DNA of 64,000 nt from Clostridia bacterium (GTDB lineage Bacteria > Bacillota > Clostridia > TANB77 > CAG-508): assembly GCA_017934475.1 (NCBI GenBank), contig JAGBJN010000001.1, positions 292,981-356,980 of the forward strand, given 5' to 3'. Below, in pieces: positions 53,330 through 61,416 of the stretch. The notes below the pieces were generated by a model. That model made no database searches. It was not told the origin of the DNA and saw nothing but the letters and a program-made list of their open reading frames with translations. Numbering within the stretch: the stretch's first letter is position 1; the number at the start of each line of letters is the position of its first letter. Position numbers and translations under genes: made by a program.

Positions 53330-53342
53330 TTTCTATATCCTC

Positions 53343-55406
53343 CTAATTTATTTTTTTAATTCCTATTGTAGTTTTGCAAATTATTTTATCAAAAATCATT
53401 AAAAATGCTGGTAATACACATATAACTGTTAACATACTTATTATTGCTCCTCTTGACATTAATGTGCATAAAGAACCAATCATTTCTATTTTTGAATAAG
53501 CACCTACTCCAAAAGTTGCTCCAAAGAAGCATAAGCCACTAACAGCTATTGAACCTATTGAAGTTCCTAAGGATTCTTTTGCAGCTTCTTTTTTATTTTT
53601 TCCATCTTTTCTAGCTACAATATATTTATTCGTAATTAAAATAGCATAATCAATTGTTGCCCCTAATTGAATTGTTCCTATTACTATTGATGCAACAAAT
53701 GGTACTGTAACATTAGTATAATATGGAATCCCCATATTTATAAATATTGCAAATTCAATAACTGAAATCAAGATTACTGGTAAGGAAAAAGATTTTAATA
53801 CAAATAACATTATTACAAATATTACTGCTATTGAAGTAGTATTTACACTATTAAAGTCATGATCTGCAATTTCTACCAAATCCTTCATTAAAGGTCCTTC
53901 TCCAGCTAAAATTGCATTTTCGTCGTATCCTTTAACAAGGTTGGTTAATTCTTTTACTTGTGTATTTAATTCATCTGTTGCTATTTCATATTTTGAATTA
54001 ATTAATATCATTTGATATTTATCACTTTGAAATACATCTATTAAATCTTGAGGTAAAGCTGCTTTTGGTATTCCAATACTTCCTAATTTAGAATAACCAA
54101 TTGCCCATTCAATTCCTTCCATATTTTCTATTTTTTCTATCATTTCGTTTGTTTTATATTCAGGTATATCTTTATTTATTAAAAGCATTTCCATTGATGC
54201 CATATTAAAATCTTCTTTTAAGATATTATTTGCTTCTACACTTGATAAACTTTCTGGTAAAGATTTGTCGAGTTTATAATAAACCGCAGTATTTTTATAT
54301 CCAAAGAATACTATTGGTAATATAACAATAAATAAAATTGTAATTATTACGTAATGTTTTATAATAAAATCTCTTAAATGTGTAAATTTAGGTAGAATTT
54401 CTTTATGTTTTGTCTTTTCAATTATTTTATCGCACTCTAGTATTAAAGCAGGAAGGATTGTAACTACTGAAATAACTCCAAATAGAACGCCTTTTGCCAT
54501 AACTATTCCAATGTCTTTTCCTAAGCTTAAGTTCATACTACATAAAGCGAGGAATCCTGCTATTGTTGTAAGCGAACTCCCAAGTACAGAAATAAATGTT
54601 TTTCTAATTGCATTTGACATTGCTTCTTCTTTACTTGTAAAATTATTCTTCTCTTGTATGTAGCTATGATATAAAAAGATAGCAAAATCCATTGTAACAC
54701 CTAATTGTAAAACAGCACTTATTGCTTTGGTTATATAAGATATTTCTCCTAAAAATATGTTAGTTCCCATATTATATAAAACTGCAATGCCAATATTTAC
54801 TAATAATAAAAAAGGTACAAAATATGAGTCTAATGCTAACTGCAAAATTATCAAACATAAAACAACTGCAATTACAACATATATAATAACTTCCGAATCA
54901 GATAAATTTCTTGTATCTATTAGTGTTGCAGTCATTCCACTAATTTTACACCTTTCATCTGTTATTTCTCTTATTTTCTCTACTGAATTAATTGTTTCAT
55001 CTGATGATATTTGTTCTTTAAATGTAACTAGCATTATTGTTTTGTTTTTATCATAAAGCATATCTTGTACTTTATTTGGTAACATTTCTTTAGGTATTTC
55101 TGTTCCAATAACATCTGCAATACAAATTACTTTCTCAACATTATTGATTTCTTTTATTTTGCTTTCCAATGTTAAAATATCTTTATTTTTCATATTTTCT
55201 AATATAACAACAGAAAAGCCTCCCATATCAAAATCTTCCGATAAGATTTTTTCTCCTTGAACTGTTTCAATATTTTCAGGTAAATATACTAGAATATCAT
55301 AATTAATTCTTGTTGCATTCATACCTAGTATTGCAGGAATTAGTAAAATAAGAGCAATAATTAGTATTATCTTTCTATGTTTACATACTGCATTTCCGAA
55401 TAGCAT
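53343..55406 (-). CDS. MMPL/RND-superfamily exporter
   Basis: These transporters use the proton gradient to export lipids, drugs or siderophores. The 687 residues form two repeats, each with one N-terminal helix, an extracellular loop domain and five further helices. Conserved segments are LGVTMDFAIFLYHSY, IRKTFISVLGSSLTTIAGF, VSVVTILPALILE in the first half and LGATIDYAILITNKY, GTSIGSIAVSGLCFFGATFGVG in the second. The membrane aspartates (TMDFA, TIDYA) needed for proton transfer are present. It heads an operon under a TetR operator. The linked thioesterase hints at a lipid substrate (inference). Confidence 0.9.
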   Translation of the reverse strand: MLFGNAVCKHRKIILIIALILLIPAILGMNATRINYDILVYLPENIETVQGEKILSEDFDMGGFSVVILENMKNKDILTLESKIKEINNVEKVICIADVIGTEIPKEMLPNKVQDMLYDKNKTIMLVTFKEQISSDETINSVEKIREITDERCKISGMTATLIDTRNLSDSEVIIYVVIAVVLCLIILQLALDSYFVPFLLLVNIGIAVLYNMGTNIFLGEISYITKAISAVLQLGVTMDFAIFLYHSYIQEKNNFTSKEEAMSNAIRKTFISVLGSSLTTIAGFLALCSMNLSLGKDIGIVMAKGVLFGVISVVTILPALILECDKIIEKTKHKEILPKFTHLRDFIIKHYVIITILFIVILPIVFFGYKNTAVYYKLDKSLPESLSSVEANNILKEDFNMASMEMLLINKDIPEYKTNEMIEKIENMEGIEWAIGYSKLGSIGIPKAALPQDLIDVFQSDKYQMILINSKYEIATDELNTQVKELTNLVKGYDENAILAGEGPLMKDLVEIADHDFNSVNTTSIAVIFVIMLFVLKSFSLPVILISVIEFAIFINMGIPYYTNVTVPFVASIVIGTIQLGATIDYAILITNKYIVARKDGKNKKEAAKESLGTSIGSIAVSGLCFFGATFGVGAYSKIEMIGSLCTLMSRGAIISMLTVICVLPAFLMIFDKIICKTTIGIKKIN

Positions 55407-55428
55407 TCATTTTATCCTCTCCTTTCTT

Positions 55429-55443
55429 ATGACCAACGGTCAT
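55429..55443. promoter_or_regulatory. palindromic operator ATGACC-N3-GGTCAT, likely TetR-family site
   Basis: A perfect 6-3-6 palindrome (ATGACC AAC GGTCAT) lies between the -10 element and the start of the MMPL gene. A related TGACTAATCGTTCA lies over the -35 of the tetR promoter. The location fits repression by the divergent TetR. Confidence 0.75.
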
Positions 55444-55448
55444 TTTGT

Positions 55449-55478
55449 ATTATAACACTCTTTATAAGTGTATGTCAA
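55449..55478 (-). promoter_or_regulatory. sigma-A promoter of the MMPL operon
   Basis: TTGACA (55473-55478) and TATAAT (55449-55454) are separated by 18 bp. The palindromic operator begins 6 bp past the -10. Confidence 0.82.
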
Positions 55479-55550
55479 TATTTATAGATAAAATGTTTGT
55501 ATTTCTTGATTTTAGTAATTCTAATATTTTTATTATTATTGTTAAATATA

Positions 55551-55579
55551 TTGACTAATCGTTCATAATATGACATAAT
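55551..55579 (+). promoter_or_regulatory. sigma-A promoter of the tetR gene
   Basis: TTGACT (55551-55556) and CATAAT (55574-55579) are separated by 17 bp. An imperfect operator copy overlaps the -35 (55552-55565), which suggests autoregulation. Confidence 0.75.
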
Positions 55580-55604
55580 AGAATTAAAAAGGAGGATATA
55601 TTAT

Positions 55605-56195
55605 ATGACACAAGAAATTATAAATAATAAGAAACAAAGACTTTTAGATACGGCCTTTTCTCTTTTTACAGATAAAGGCATTAAAAATACTTCTATTCAA
55701 GAAATTGTAGATAATGCAAATGTGGCAAAAGGTACTTTTTATTTATATTTTAAAGATAAATACGAACTTCAAGATATTTTAATTACAACTAAGTCAGATA
55801 AACTATTTAACGATGCATTAAATGCATTACGAAAAAATTATATTCAAAATTTTTCTGACCAAATAATTTTTATTATAAATTATGTAATTGATGAATTTAA
55901 AAGAAAACCAATGCTTCTTAAATTTATTTCTAAAAATTTATCTTGGGGTATTTATAATAAGTCAATTATAAAATTATATGAAAATGAAGAAAATAAAGAA
56001 TCTAGTTTTTATAGTTTGTTCTTAAAAGGTATTAAGGAGAATAACATTAAATTAGATAATCCTGAAGTAACACTTTTTATGATAATAGAATTAGTTAGTT
56101 CTACATGTTTTACTTCTATTTTAGAAAAAAGGCCTCTTCCCATTGATGAATATAAGCCATATTTATATGATGCTATTAGACAGTTTATTAAATAA
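55605..56195 (+). CDS. TetR-family transcriptional regulator of the MMPL operon
   Basis: The N-terminal helix-turn-helix (RLLDTAFSLFTDKGIKNTSIQEIVDNANVAKGTFYLYFKDKYELQDI, residues ~13-60) is typical TetR. The C-terminal ligand domain spans ~130 residues with a hydrophobic core and an expected dimerisation helix pair near the end. It is divergent from the MMPL operon across 198 bp carrying two operator-like sites. It is probably a repressor lifted by a ligand that the exporter handles. A terminator follows the stop. Confidence 0.92.
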   Translation: MTQEIINNKKQRLLDTAFSLFTDKGIKNTSIQEIVDNANVAKGTFYLYFKDKYELQDILITTKSDKLFNDALNALRKNYIQNFSDQIIFIINYVIDEFKRKPMLLKFISKNLSWGIYNKSIIKLYENEENKESSFYSLFLKGIKENNIKLDNPEVTLFMIIELVSSTCFTSILEKRPLPIDEYKPYLYDAIRQFIK

Positions 56196-56234
56196 AATAC
56201 AAGAACACATCTACAGATGTGTTCTTGTATTTTA
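56195..56234. terminator. terminator after tetR
   Basis: A long perfect stem (arm TACAAGAACACATCT and its complement) with a short loop is flanked by A-runs and T-runs and can work in both directions. Confidence 0.9.
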
Positions 56235-56322
56235 GCTCGATATACGTACAAGTACGCAAACTCGAAACTCAATATATTTCAATTTTATTCTAGTTATTTT
56301 TTATGCTTTTAATTTAACATAA
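56235..56322 (-). repeat. dispersed structured element, copy 2
   Basis: GCTCG (56235-56239) is followed by a hairpin with CGTAC-AA-GTACG, then an A/T stretch and AATTTAACATAA at 56311-56322. Spacing and both boxes match copy 1 (49871-49960), but the hairpin sequence differs. It also lies beside a terminator. Coding potential was not seen. Confidence 0.48.
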
Positions 56323-56361
56323 CTTATTGCATAAATCAAGTACTTCTTTAAAATTTTTATA

Positions 56362-57042
56362 TTAATTTTCTTGTATTGTATATTCTGATATATCTGGTCC
56401 TGCTATATCTGCATCTGTTACCACATCAAATTCATATTTATATGTATATGTGTATTCGACCATTTCATCATTTACTTTTACTTTCTCAGTAATTTTTGTA
56501 ATCAAGCCTGTATCTTTTTCTATATACATTTTGGTTTCTGTAGCGTTTTGATCATATAGTACTGAATCTGATGGTCCATTTAAGACATAATAATCTTTAC
56601 CATCTATTTTTTCTGTATTTATAATAAGTAATATACTATCTCTTATTCTATCTCCATCATATATCAAAATTTGTGAACCTGAATTACTATTATCTTCATG
56701 ATATATTTTTACAGTTTTTGAATCTTTAGTTTCAGTATAAAGCCTTCTTTCACCTTGTGTAACCACTTGAATTATTTTACTTTCATTTCCTTGTTTATCT
56801 TTAAAATGATTCATTATAGTTTTTGAGTCATGACCATCTTTAATATATACTTCTGATAAATCTTCTTGTTGACCTTTAACTGATGTAAGTGTATAATGTA
56901 CATTTGTAGGCTCATAGTATTTTGCAACTTTATCTTGAATTGTTGAAAGTATTATAAAGTTTTTAATTACATGTATTAAGAATATTACAACTAAAACTAA
57001 TATTATTATTCCTACTATTTTTAAAATTTTCTTTTTATCCAT
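56362..57042 (-). CDS. membrane-anchored extracellular protein under a cyclic-di-GMP riboswitch
   Basis: I do not recognise the family of this 226-residue protein. One N-terminal membrane helix (about residues 8-32) precedes an extracellular domain with alternating strands (VHYTLTSVKGQQEDLSEVYIKDG, ERRLYTETKDSKTVKIYHEDN, ATETKMYIEKDTGLITKITEKV) that resembles LolA/LppX-like beta folds. The gene starts 22 nt after a GEMM-I aptamer that comes close to the AAGGGGG ribosome binding site. Expression is therefore probably set by cyclic-di-GMP, at translation. A role in surface or biofilm life is inferred from that alone. Confidence 0.78.
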   Translation of the reverse strand: MDKKKILKIVGIIILVLVVIFLIHVIKNFIILSTIQDKVAKYYEPTNVHYTLTSVKGQQEDLSEVYIKDGHDSKTIMNHFKDKQGNESKIIQVVTQGERRLYTETKDSKTVKIYHEDNSNSGSQILIYDGDRIRDSILLIINTEKIDGKDYYVLNGPSDSVLYDQNATETKMYIEKDTGLITKITEKVKVNDEMVEYTYTYKYEFDVVTDADIAGPDISEYTIQEN

Positions 57043-57063
57043 ATTAGATTCCCCCTTATCTTA

Positions 57064-57152
57064 TGTGCAACCAAGCTATCTTGAGTTATTCTATATAACT
57101 TTTAGACCTTTGGCTTTGCGTCATAAACTTTCATTTATTTTGCTTTTTAACT
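57064..57152 (-). ncRNA. cyclic-di-GMP-I (GEMM-I) riboswitch
   Basis: On the minus strand the order is AAAAAGCAAAATAAA, then the GAAA-type tetraloop of P2 (ATAAA-TGAAAG-TTTAT), then the diagnostic GACGCAAAGCC, AAAGGTCTAAAAG, a P3 hairpin (GTTATA-TAGAA-TAAC region) and AGATAGCTTGGTTGCAC. This matches GEMM-I (GCAAACC, GAAA loop, GACGCAAAGCC, GG-CTA, GGTAGC). The P1 3' strand runs up to about 57064, and the ribosome binding site follows within 20 nt. No separate terminator is visible. Confidence 0.87.
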
Positions 57153-57163
57153 ATTATACTAGT

Positions 57164-57192
57164 ATTATACCATTTTTTGCATATAAACTCAA
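57164..57192 (-). promoter_or_regulatory. sigma-A promoter of the cyclic-di-GMP riboswitch transcript
   Basis: TTGAGT (57187-57192) and TATAAT (57164-57169) are separated by 17 bp. A second TATAAT-like box lies about 12 bp downstream. The aptamer begins just after. Confidence 0.75.
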
Positions 57193-57212
57193 ATATAACC
57201 TACTATAAATAA

Positions 57213-57623
57213 TTAACTATGAATTTTATCCTCTTGATGCCTATAACTATTCCCTATTTTATATGTAATTATTTCTATAATTATATATATAATTGCACTA
57301 CCACCAACTATTTTTGCATTTTTTTCTAAAGTATATCCTTTTTGTTTCATACATCCATTAATTCCATTTATATTATCCCCTTCATATATAGGTATTTTCT
57401 TATAAAACCCAAATGGATAATAAACATATAAGTTTCCTGTATGCCACCCATGTCCAACAGCAATTTTATTTACCAAATTTACATTATTAACTTTTCCTTC
57501 CAAATCTTTATAAATTATTTCTTTATTATCATCTGTAACATCTAAATATTTCTGTTCTTGCGTTATAATTTTAAAACTCCATATAATGCATAATACCGCT
57601 ATTATAATTAGCACTTTTTTCAT
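57213..57623 (-). CDS. hypothetical small membrane protein, 136 residues
   Basis: I do not recognise the family. One N-terminal hydrophobic segment (residues ~3-18) and one near the C-terminus (~residues 107-125) frame a soluble loop that includes NKIAVGHGWHTGNLYVYYPFGFYKKIPIYEGDN. The stop codon precedes the riboswitch promoter. It is part of a short series of small membrane proteins (57213-58720) on the same strand. Weak but acceptable GGAG site before the ATG. Confidence 0.6.
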   Translation of the reverse strand: MKKVLIIIAVLCIIWSFKIITQEQKYLDVTDDNKEIIYKDLEGKVNNVNLVNKIAVGHGWHTGNLYVYYPFGFYKKIPIYEGDNINGINGCMKQKGYTLEKNAKIVGGSAIIYIIIEIITYKIGNSYRHQEDKIHS

Positions 57624-57666
57624 AATTTCTCCATCACTTCCTAACTATTTTTTTAGATTATTTATA

Positions 57667-58044
57667 TTATAATTTATAGTTTTTTATATAATGTATCTCA
57701 TTCTCTTCCGGCTTTTTTATATATATAATTATTCCAATGATTATAATAAGCTGAATTATAGAAAAAACTCTATATCTTGTTGAAATATTTGTATTTCTTC
57801 CCTTTTTAATAGTATCTATATAATCTAATTTTTGTAATTTATATGATAATTCTTTTGGAATAAAATCATCGCTCATTTCTGTAACTTGATATTTATGTAA
57901 TGATTGTCTTACATAATAAGTCTTTCCATTTTCCTTAAAAGATAATGTTTCAAATATTATATATCTCCAAAAAAATGTTAAATACAATATGTGTAGAATT
58001 ATAAGTATTAAAACTATAATTTTCAGTATACTTTTCTTGCTCAT
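57667..58044 (-). CDS. hypothetical small membrane protein, 125 residues
   Basis: The protein has hydrophobic segments at both ends (about residues 7-30 and 93-108). The exposed loop between them contains SFKENGKTYYVRQSLHKYQVTEMSDDFIPKELSYKLQ. Strong AAGGAG site 10 nt before the ATG at 58044. It has the same two-helix plan as the protein at 57213-57623, so the two may work together. No family recognised. Confidence 0.65.
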   Translation of the reverse strand: MSKKSILKIIVLILIILHILYLTFFWRYIIFETLSFKENGKTYYVRQSLHKYQVTEMSDDFIPKELSYKLQKLDYIDTIKKGRNTNISTRYRVFSIIQLIIIIGIIIYIKKPEENEIHYIKNYKL

Positions 58045-58171
58045 TTATTAACTCCTTTTCCCTCTTTAGCCTTCAATTTAGCATATTATCATTATGATTA
58101 AAACATAATATGTTCTTTCAGAGATTTTTTCATGATTCAGTGTATATATTTGAAATTTTAATTTACTATTT

Positions 58172-58720
58172 TCAATTTATGGAGTTATTATTTTTTTCCA
58201 TATATAGATTGTTATTTATTATTTTTCCTTCATTGTTATAGTAATATGTATATAAGCCTTCATGTTCCTTATCTCCTCCATTTTTATAATTTTCTTCTAT
58301 TCTTTTTGTAACTCCTCTAACAAAAAAATTGGTATATTCATAGTAATCAACTCTTGTATGATGCCATGAATAAACATAAGTAACATATTTTTTGTTATCT
58401 TTTTCAACTATATGTTCTGGCGGCTGAAGAACAATAAAAAAAGCCACTATTGGTCCAATTATAAAAGATATTATTATAGTGTTTATCATAATCAACACTC
58501 TTCCGCCAATTGTCTCACATCTAATGATGCTCTGTATAACTCCTAGAAGTATTCCAATTATTATTGTAATTGTAGCACCTTTATAAATATATTGCATATA
58601 CTCTAAATTATAAAAATTTACGATTATTTTTGATATTATAAATACTATCACAAATAAAAATGTATAAAAATATATACTTTTGAAACAACTTTTTATTATT
58701 TTCTTAAATTCATCTTTCAT
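58172..58720 (-). CDS. hypothetical membrane protein, third gene of the DUF2975 operon
   Basis: This is a 182-residue protein with four hydrophobic segments in its first ~110 residues (SIYFYTFLFVIVFIISKIIV, ATITIIIGILLGVIQSII, VLIMINTIIISFIIGPIVAFFIV). A charged, tyrosine-rich C-terminal part (KKYVTYVYSWHHTRVDYYEYTNFF) follows. The ATG at 58720 has GGTGG upstream, while an in-frame ATG at 58732 overlaps that site. It overlaps the Xre gene by 11 nt, so translation is coupled. No family recognised. Confidence 0.7.
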   Translation of the reverse strand: MKDEFKKIIKSCFKSIYFYTFLFVIVFIISKIIVNFYNLEYMQYIYKGATITIIIGILLGVIQSIIRCETIGGRVLIMINTIIISFIIGPIVAFFIVLQPPEHIVEKDNKKYVTYVYSWHHTRVDYYEYTNFFVRGVTKRIEENYKNGGDKEHEGLYTYYYNNEGKIINNNLYMEKNNNSIN

Positions 58721-58946
58721 TATTACCACCATTTACTTTTTTATCTGGTACATACTCTAAAATATCTTTTGGTTCACATTCTAATATCTCACAAATCTTA
58801 TTTAATGTTGAAAATCTTATTGCTTTTCCCTTATTGTTTTTAAGTATAGATAAATTAGCTAAAGTAATATCCATTTTCTCTGCTAATTCTGAAAGAGATA
58901 TTTTCCTTTTTGCCATCATAACATCTAAATTTACTATTATAGCCAT
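58710..58946 (-). CDS. Xre-family helix-turn-helix regulator
   Basis: This 78-residue Cro/CI-type regulator is close to YozG-like proteins: IVNLDVMMAKRKISLSELAEKMDITLANLSILKNNKGKAIRFSTLNKICEILECEPKDIL. AGGAGG lies at ideal spacing. It lies 12 bp after the DUF2975 gene and overlaps the next gene by 11 nt. The DUF2975-YozG pair is common in Firmicutes, where the membrane protein may control the regulator; the pair's signal is unknown. Confidence 0.9.
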   Translation of the reverse strand: MAIIVNLDVMMAKRKISLSELAEKMDITLANLSILKNNKGKAIRFSTLNKICEILECEPKDILEYVPDKKVNGGNNER

Positions 58947-58958
58947 ATTAAATACCTC

Positions 58959-59462
58959 CTATATTGTAAAATCATTTTCTTTTTTGAAGTCAATTGCTTT
59001 TTTGTATATTTCTATAAATATTTTCAAACCTAAAGATGCACATACCATTATAGCTGTTAGTATCCATAAGAAGACATTATAAGTTATAATATCCATATAA
59101 TTATTAACAAATATAATATGTAAAACTGACATAACTCCGTAAATTATACTTCCACCTAATACTAAGTTTGAAATTCTTTTTAATAAAACTATGTTGCAAT
59201 CATCAAAGCAAACTTCGTCTTTTAGATTACTAAAGAAACTTGTTAAATAAACTAACATTGTAATAAATAAAAATCCTGCTATAAATACACCAGTAATTAA
59301 AACTGTTTCACCTATTTTTTCTGATTGTCCACTTATTACATCTCTAAAATCCTTAAATGTAATCATTGCAATAAAAAGCATAATCATAATTGTTAAAACA
59401 ATTCCTATCCTTACTCCTGTAAGTAATTTTGAAGATAAACTCTTCTTTCCTAAAATTTTCAT
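58959..59462 (-). CDS. DUF2975-family membrane protein
   Basis: DUF2975 proteins are small membrane proteins with four helices, paired with an Xre regulator. This 167-residue example has segments at about residues 17-37, 54-78, 105-125 and 130-155, and a conserved loop with DEVCFDDCNIVLLKRISNL. The ATG at 59462 has AGAGGT upstream; an in-frame ATG at 59480 lacks a site. A perfect promoter lies 33-61 bp upstream. It is the first gene of a three-gene operon. Confidence 0.82.
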   Translation of the reverse strand: MKILGKKSLSSKLLTGVRIGIVLTIMIMLFIAMITFKDFRDVISGQSEKIGETVLITGVFIAGFLFITMLVYLTSFFSNLKDEVCFDDCNIVLLKRISNLVLGGSIIYGVMSVLHIIFVNNYMDIITYNVFLWILTAIMVCASLGLKIFIEIYKKAIDFKKENDFTI

Positions 59463-59494
59463 AAAATAACCTCTTTTCATTTTTATTTTTTCAC

Positions 59495-59523
59495 ATTATA
59501 TATTGTTTTTTATCGTTTGTCAA
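59495..59523 (-). promoter_or_regulatory. sigma-A promoter of the DUF2975-Xre operon
   Basis: TTGACA (59518-59523) and TATAAT (59495-59500) are separated by 17 bp. Confidence 0.88.
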
Positions 59524-59554
59524 TAAATTATTATTATTATTCGATATTTTTTTT

Positions 59555-59588
59555 AAAAAAAGAATAGCCTTTCACAGCTATTCTTTAA
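59555..59588 (-). terminator. terminator after ECF operon 2
   Basis: The stem AAAGAATAGC / GCTATTCTTT with an 8-nt loop is followed by T residues on the minus strand. It lies just after the stop at 59593. Confidence 0.82.
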
Positions 59589-59592
59589 TAAA

Positions 59593-60741
59593 TTATTCTA
59601 TTACTAACTCTGTAGTATATTGTTTTCCATTAACATTTATATTTAGAAATAATTGTCTATTATTTACAATATCTTGGTCTATTTCAAAATTAAATGTAAA
59701 CCCTTTTTTCTCTTCTGATGATCCACCGCTTCTATAGTAGTATTTATTTCCTTGATTATCAACTATATTTATAATTTCATCATGTATTTTATTCCATTCG
59801 TCTTTTTTCATATCTTTTCCACTCATCATTGCATTATATAGTTCTTCCATTTTTCCTTTAAATATTAACCCAGTTTCTGTTACTTTTATATGTGTTATTT
59901 CTAAGCCAGGTATATCTTCTTTTAATTTCAAATTAATTGTAGTTCTATTATATATACTTTCTGGAACATTTATTTCCAATATCCATTCTGCATCTGATAT
60001 TGGAAAATATTCCCTTGATGGCACTGTTTTTATTTCATCTGATTTAGAATTATCTAAATGATATTCTAAATCAAATATTCTTATATATAATTTTTTTGCA
60101 TTTGGAAATCCAGAATGTGAATTCATTACAATTTTTGAAACTATATTTCTATTTTGAGAGCTTATACTAGATATTCCAGCACTTTTTATCAAGGGGATAT
60201 ATTTTTTTGCATCTATACCTAATTCTTTATAAATGTTTCTTGCATGATAATTATATCCTTTTTTAGGCATTTTATTATTCATATTTCCATATAATCCGTA
60301 TAAATTATTGTTTTCATCATATATTGCATATCCAAATCCAAATGTTTCAGAATTTACCTCTATCCCTTCTGCAAATTCAAAATTTATTTTAGCTTCTAAT
60401 CTATCATCAGTTGTCATTAGAGAATCAACTTTAACTTTTATTCCATCTTGTTCTATATAATCCATATCTATGCTTTCTGCTAAATCTTTTTGTCCAACAC
60501 CATATTTATATTCCCTATTTTGATATTCCTTAAATTCCGCTTCTAATTTTATTTTTGCATAAATTTGATTAGAAACTGTTCCTATTACTACTATCATAGC
60601 AACTGCTACTACACCATTTAATAATTTTCTTTTCCAATTATTTATATTTTTCTCACCTTCAATCTTTGAGAAAATGGCTTTGTAATTAGTATCAATATTG
60701 TTTTTTCGTTCTACATACTCTTTTATTACTTTATTAATCAT
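59593..60741 (-). CDS. DUF4179-type anti-sigma factor of the second ECF pair
   Basis: This is a 382-residue membrane protein: a short cytosolic N-terminus (INKVIKEYVERKNNIDTNYKAIFSKIE), one membrane helix (about residues 39-60) and a large extracellular domain. The DUF4179-like part includes DGIKVKVDSLMTTDDRLEAKINFEF, while the C-terminal portion includes EWILEINVPESIYNRTTINLKLKEDIPGLEITHIKVTETGLIFKG. It is encoded 4 bp after its sigma. It should keep the sigma factor inactive until an envelope signal. No classic zinc motif is visible. Confidence 0.82.
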   Translation of the reverse strand: MINKVIKEYVERKNNIDTNYKAIFSKIEGEKNINNWKRKLLNGVVAVAMIVVIGTVSNQIYAKIKLEAEFKEYQNREYKYGVGQKDLAESIDMDYIEQDGIKVKVDSLMTTDDRLEAKINFEFAEGIEVNSETFGFGYAIYDENNNLYGLYGNMNNKMPKKGYNYHARNIYKELGIDAKKYIPLIKSAGISSISSQNRNIVSKIVMNSHSGFPNAKKLYIRIFDLEYHLDNSKSDEIKTVPSREYFPISDAEWILEINVPESIYNRTTINLKLKEDIPGLEITHIKVTETGLIFKGKMEELYNAMMSGKDMKKDEWNKIHDEIINIVDNQGNKYYYRSGGSSEEKKGFTFNFEIDQDIVNNRQLFLNINVNGKQYTTELVIE

Positions 60742-60745
60742 TTTC

Positions 60746-61279
60746 TCACACTTCCTTTCCTATATAATCTTTAATTTCTTTTAATGTTCTATATATCTTA
60801 TTTTTTACATTTGAATCAGCTATATTTAGTTCTTGTGATATTTCTCCTATTTTTAGTCCTAAAACAAAATATAGATAGAATATTTTTGATGTCAATAAAT
60901 CTTTACTATTTATGTAATTCCAAACCTTATCTACATTTTCTTTTGTAATAAAGTCTTGCTCTAAATCAAAATTATCCTCAATTTCTATATTCTGCATTTC
61001 TTCGTTTTGGTTATAAAAAGCTATTATTTTTTCTTTCTTCTTTTTGTAATAATGTCTTTTGATAATATTATTTGAAATTCCAAACATAAAACTATCAAGG
61101 TTATCTATCTCTAAAATTTTCTTTTTTCTTATTTTTTTCAATAGTTCAATATAGGTTTCTTGTAAGATATCGTTGATATCATCAATATTGTTACATTTTA
61201 TTACTATAAATCGTAATAATTTATTATATGTTTGTCGATATATTTTTTCAAAATCTTTTTCTTGTATTTGAACTCTCAT
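60746..61279 (-). CDS. ECF-type RNA polymerase sigma factor (second copy)
   Basis: This is an alternative sigma factor of 177 residues with region 2 in FEKIYRQTYNKLLRFIVIKCNNIDDINDILQETYIELL and region 4 in LTSKIFYLYFVLGLKIGEISQELNIADSNVKNKIYRTLKEI. It resembles the sigma at 42067-42594 throughout (INDILQETY/VNDIIQDTY; ITKENVDKVWNYI), so the two are paralogues. An identical 12-nt motif precedes both operons. It is followed by its DUF4179 anti-sigma. Confidence 0.93.
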   Translation of the reverse strand: MRVQIQEKDFEKIYRQTYNKLLRFIVIKCNNIDDINDILQETYIELLKKIRKKKILEIDNLDSFMFGISNNIIKRHYYKKKKEKIIAFYNQNEEMQNIEIEDNFDLEQDFITKENVDKVWNYINSKDLLTSKIFYLYFVLGLKIGEISQELNIADSNVKNKIYRTLKEIKDYIGKEV

Positions 61280-61322
61280 ACTTCTTTTGTACCTCCTTCA
61301 CTATATAATCTTTATTTTTTAG

Positions 61323-61334
61323 AAAAAAGTTTCA
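61323..61334 (-). promoter_or_regulatory. candidate ECF sigma -35 motif upstream of operon 2
   Basis: The minus-strand motif TGAAACTTTTTT, identical to that at 43163-43174, lies about 45 nt upstream of the sigma start. A -10 partner was not identified with confidence. Confidence 0.6.
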
Positions 61335-61363
61335 TTTTTTACTAAATTTTATAATAAACATAT

Positions 61364-61402
61364 AAAAAGAATGCTATATTCTTATATAACATTCTTTTTT
61401 AA
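61364..61402 (-). terminator. terminator after mazG-like gene
   Basis: A long stem (AAAAGAATG plus TATAT with its complement) with a short loop is followed by a T-run on the minus strand. It separates mazG from ECF operon 2. Confidence 0.83.
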
Positions 61403-61416
61403 CTCTATCTCAAAAT

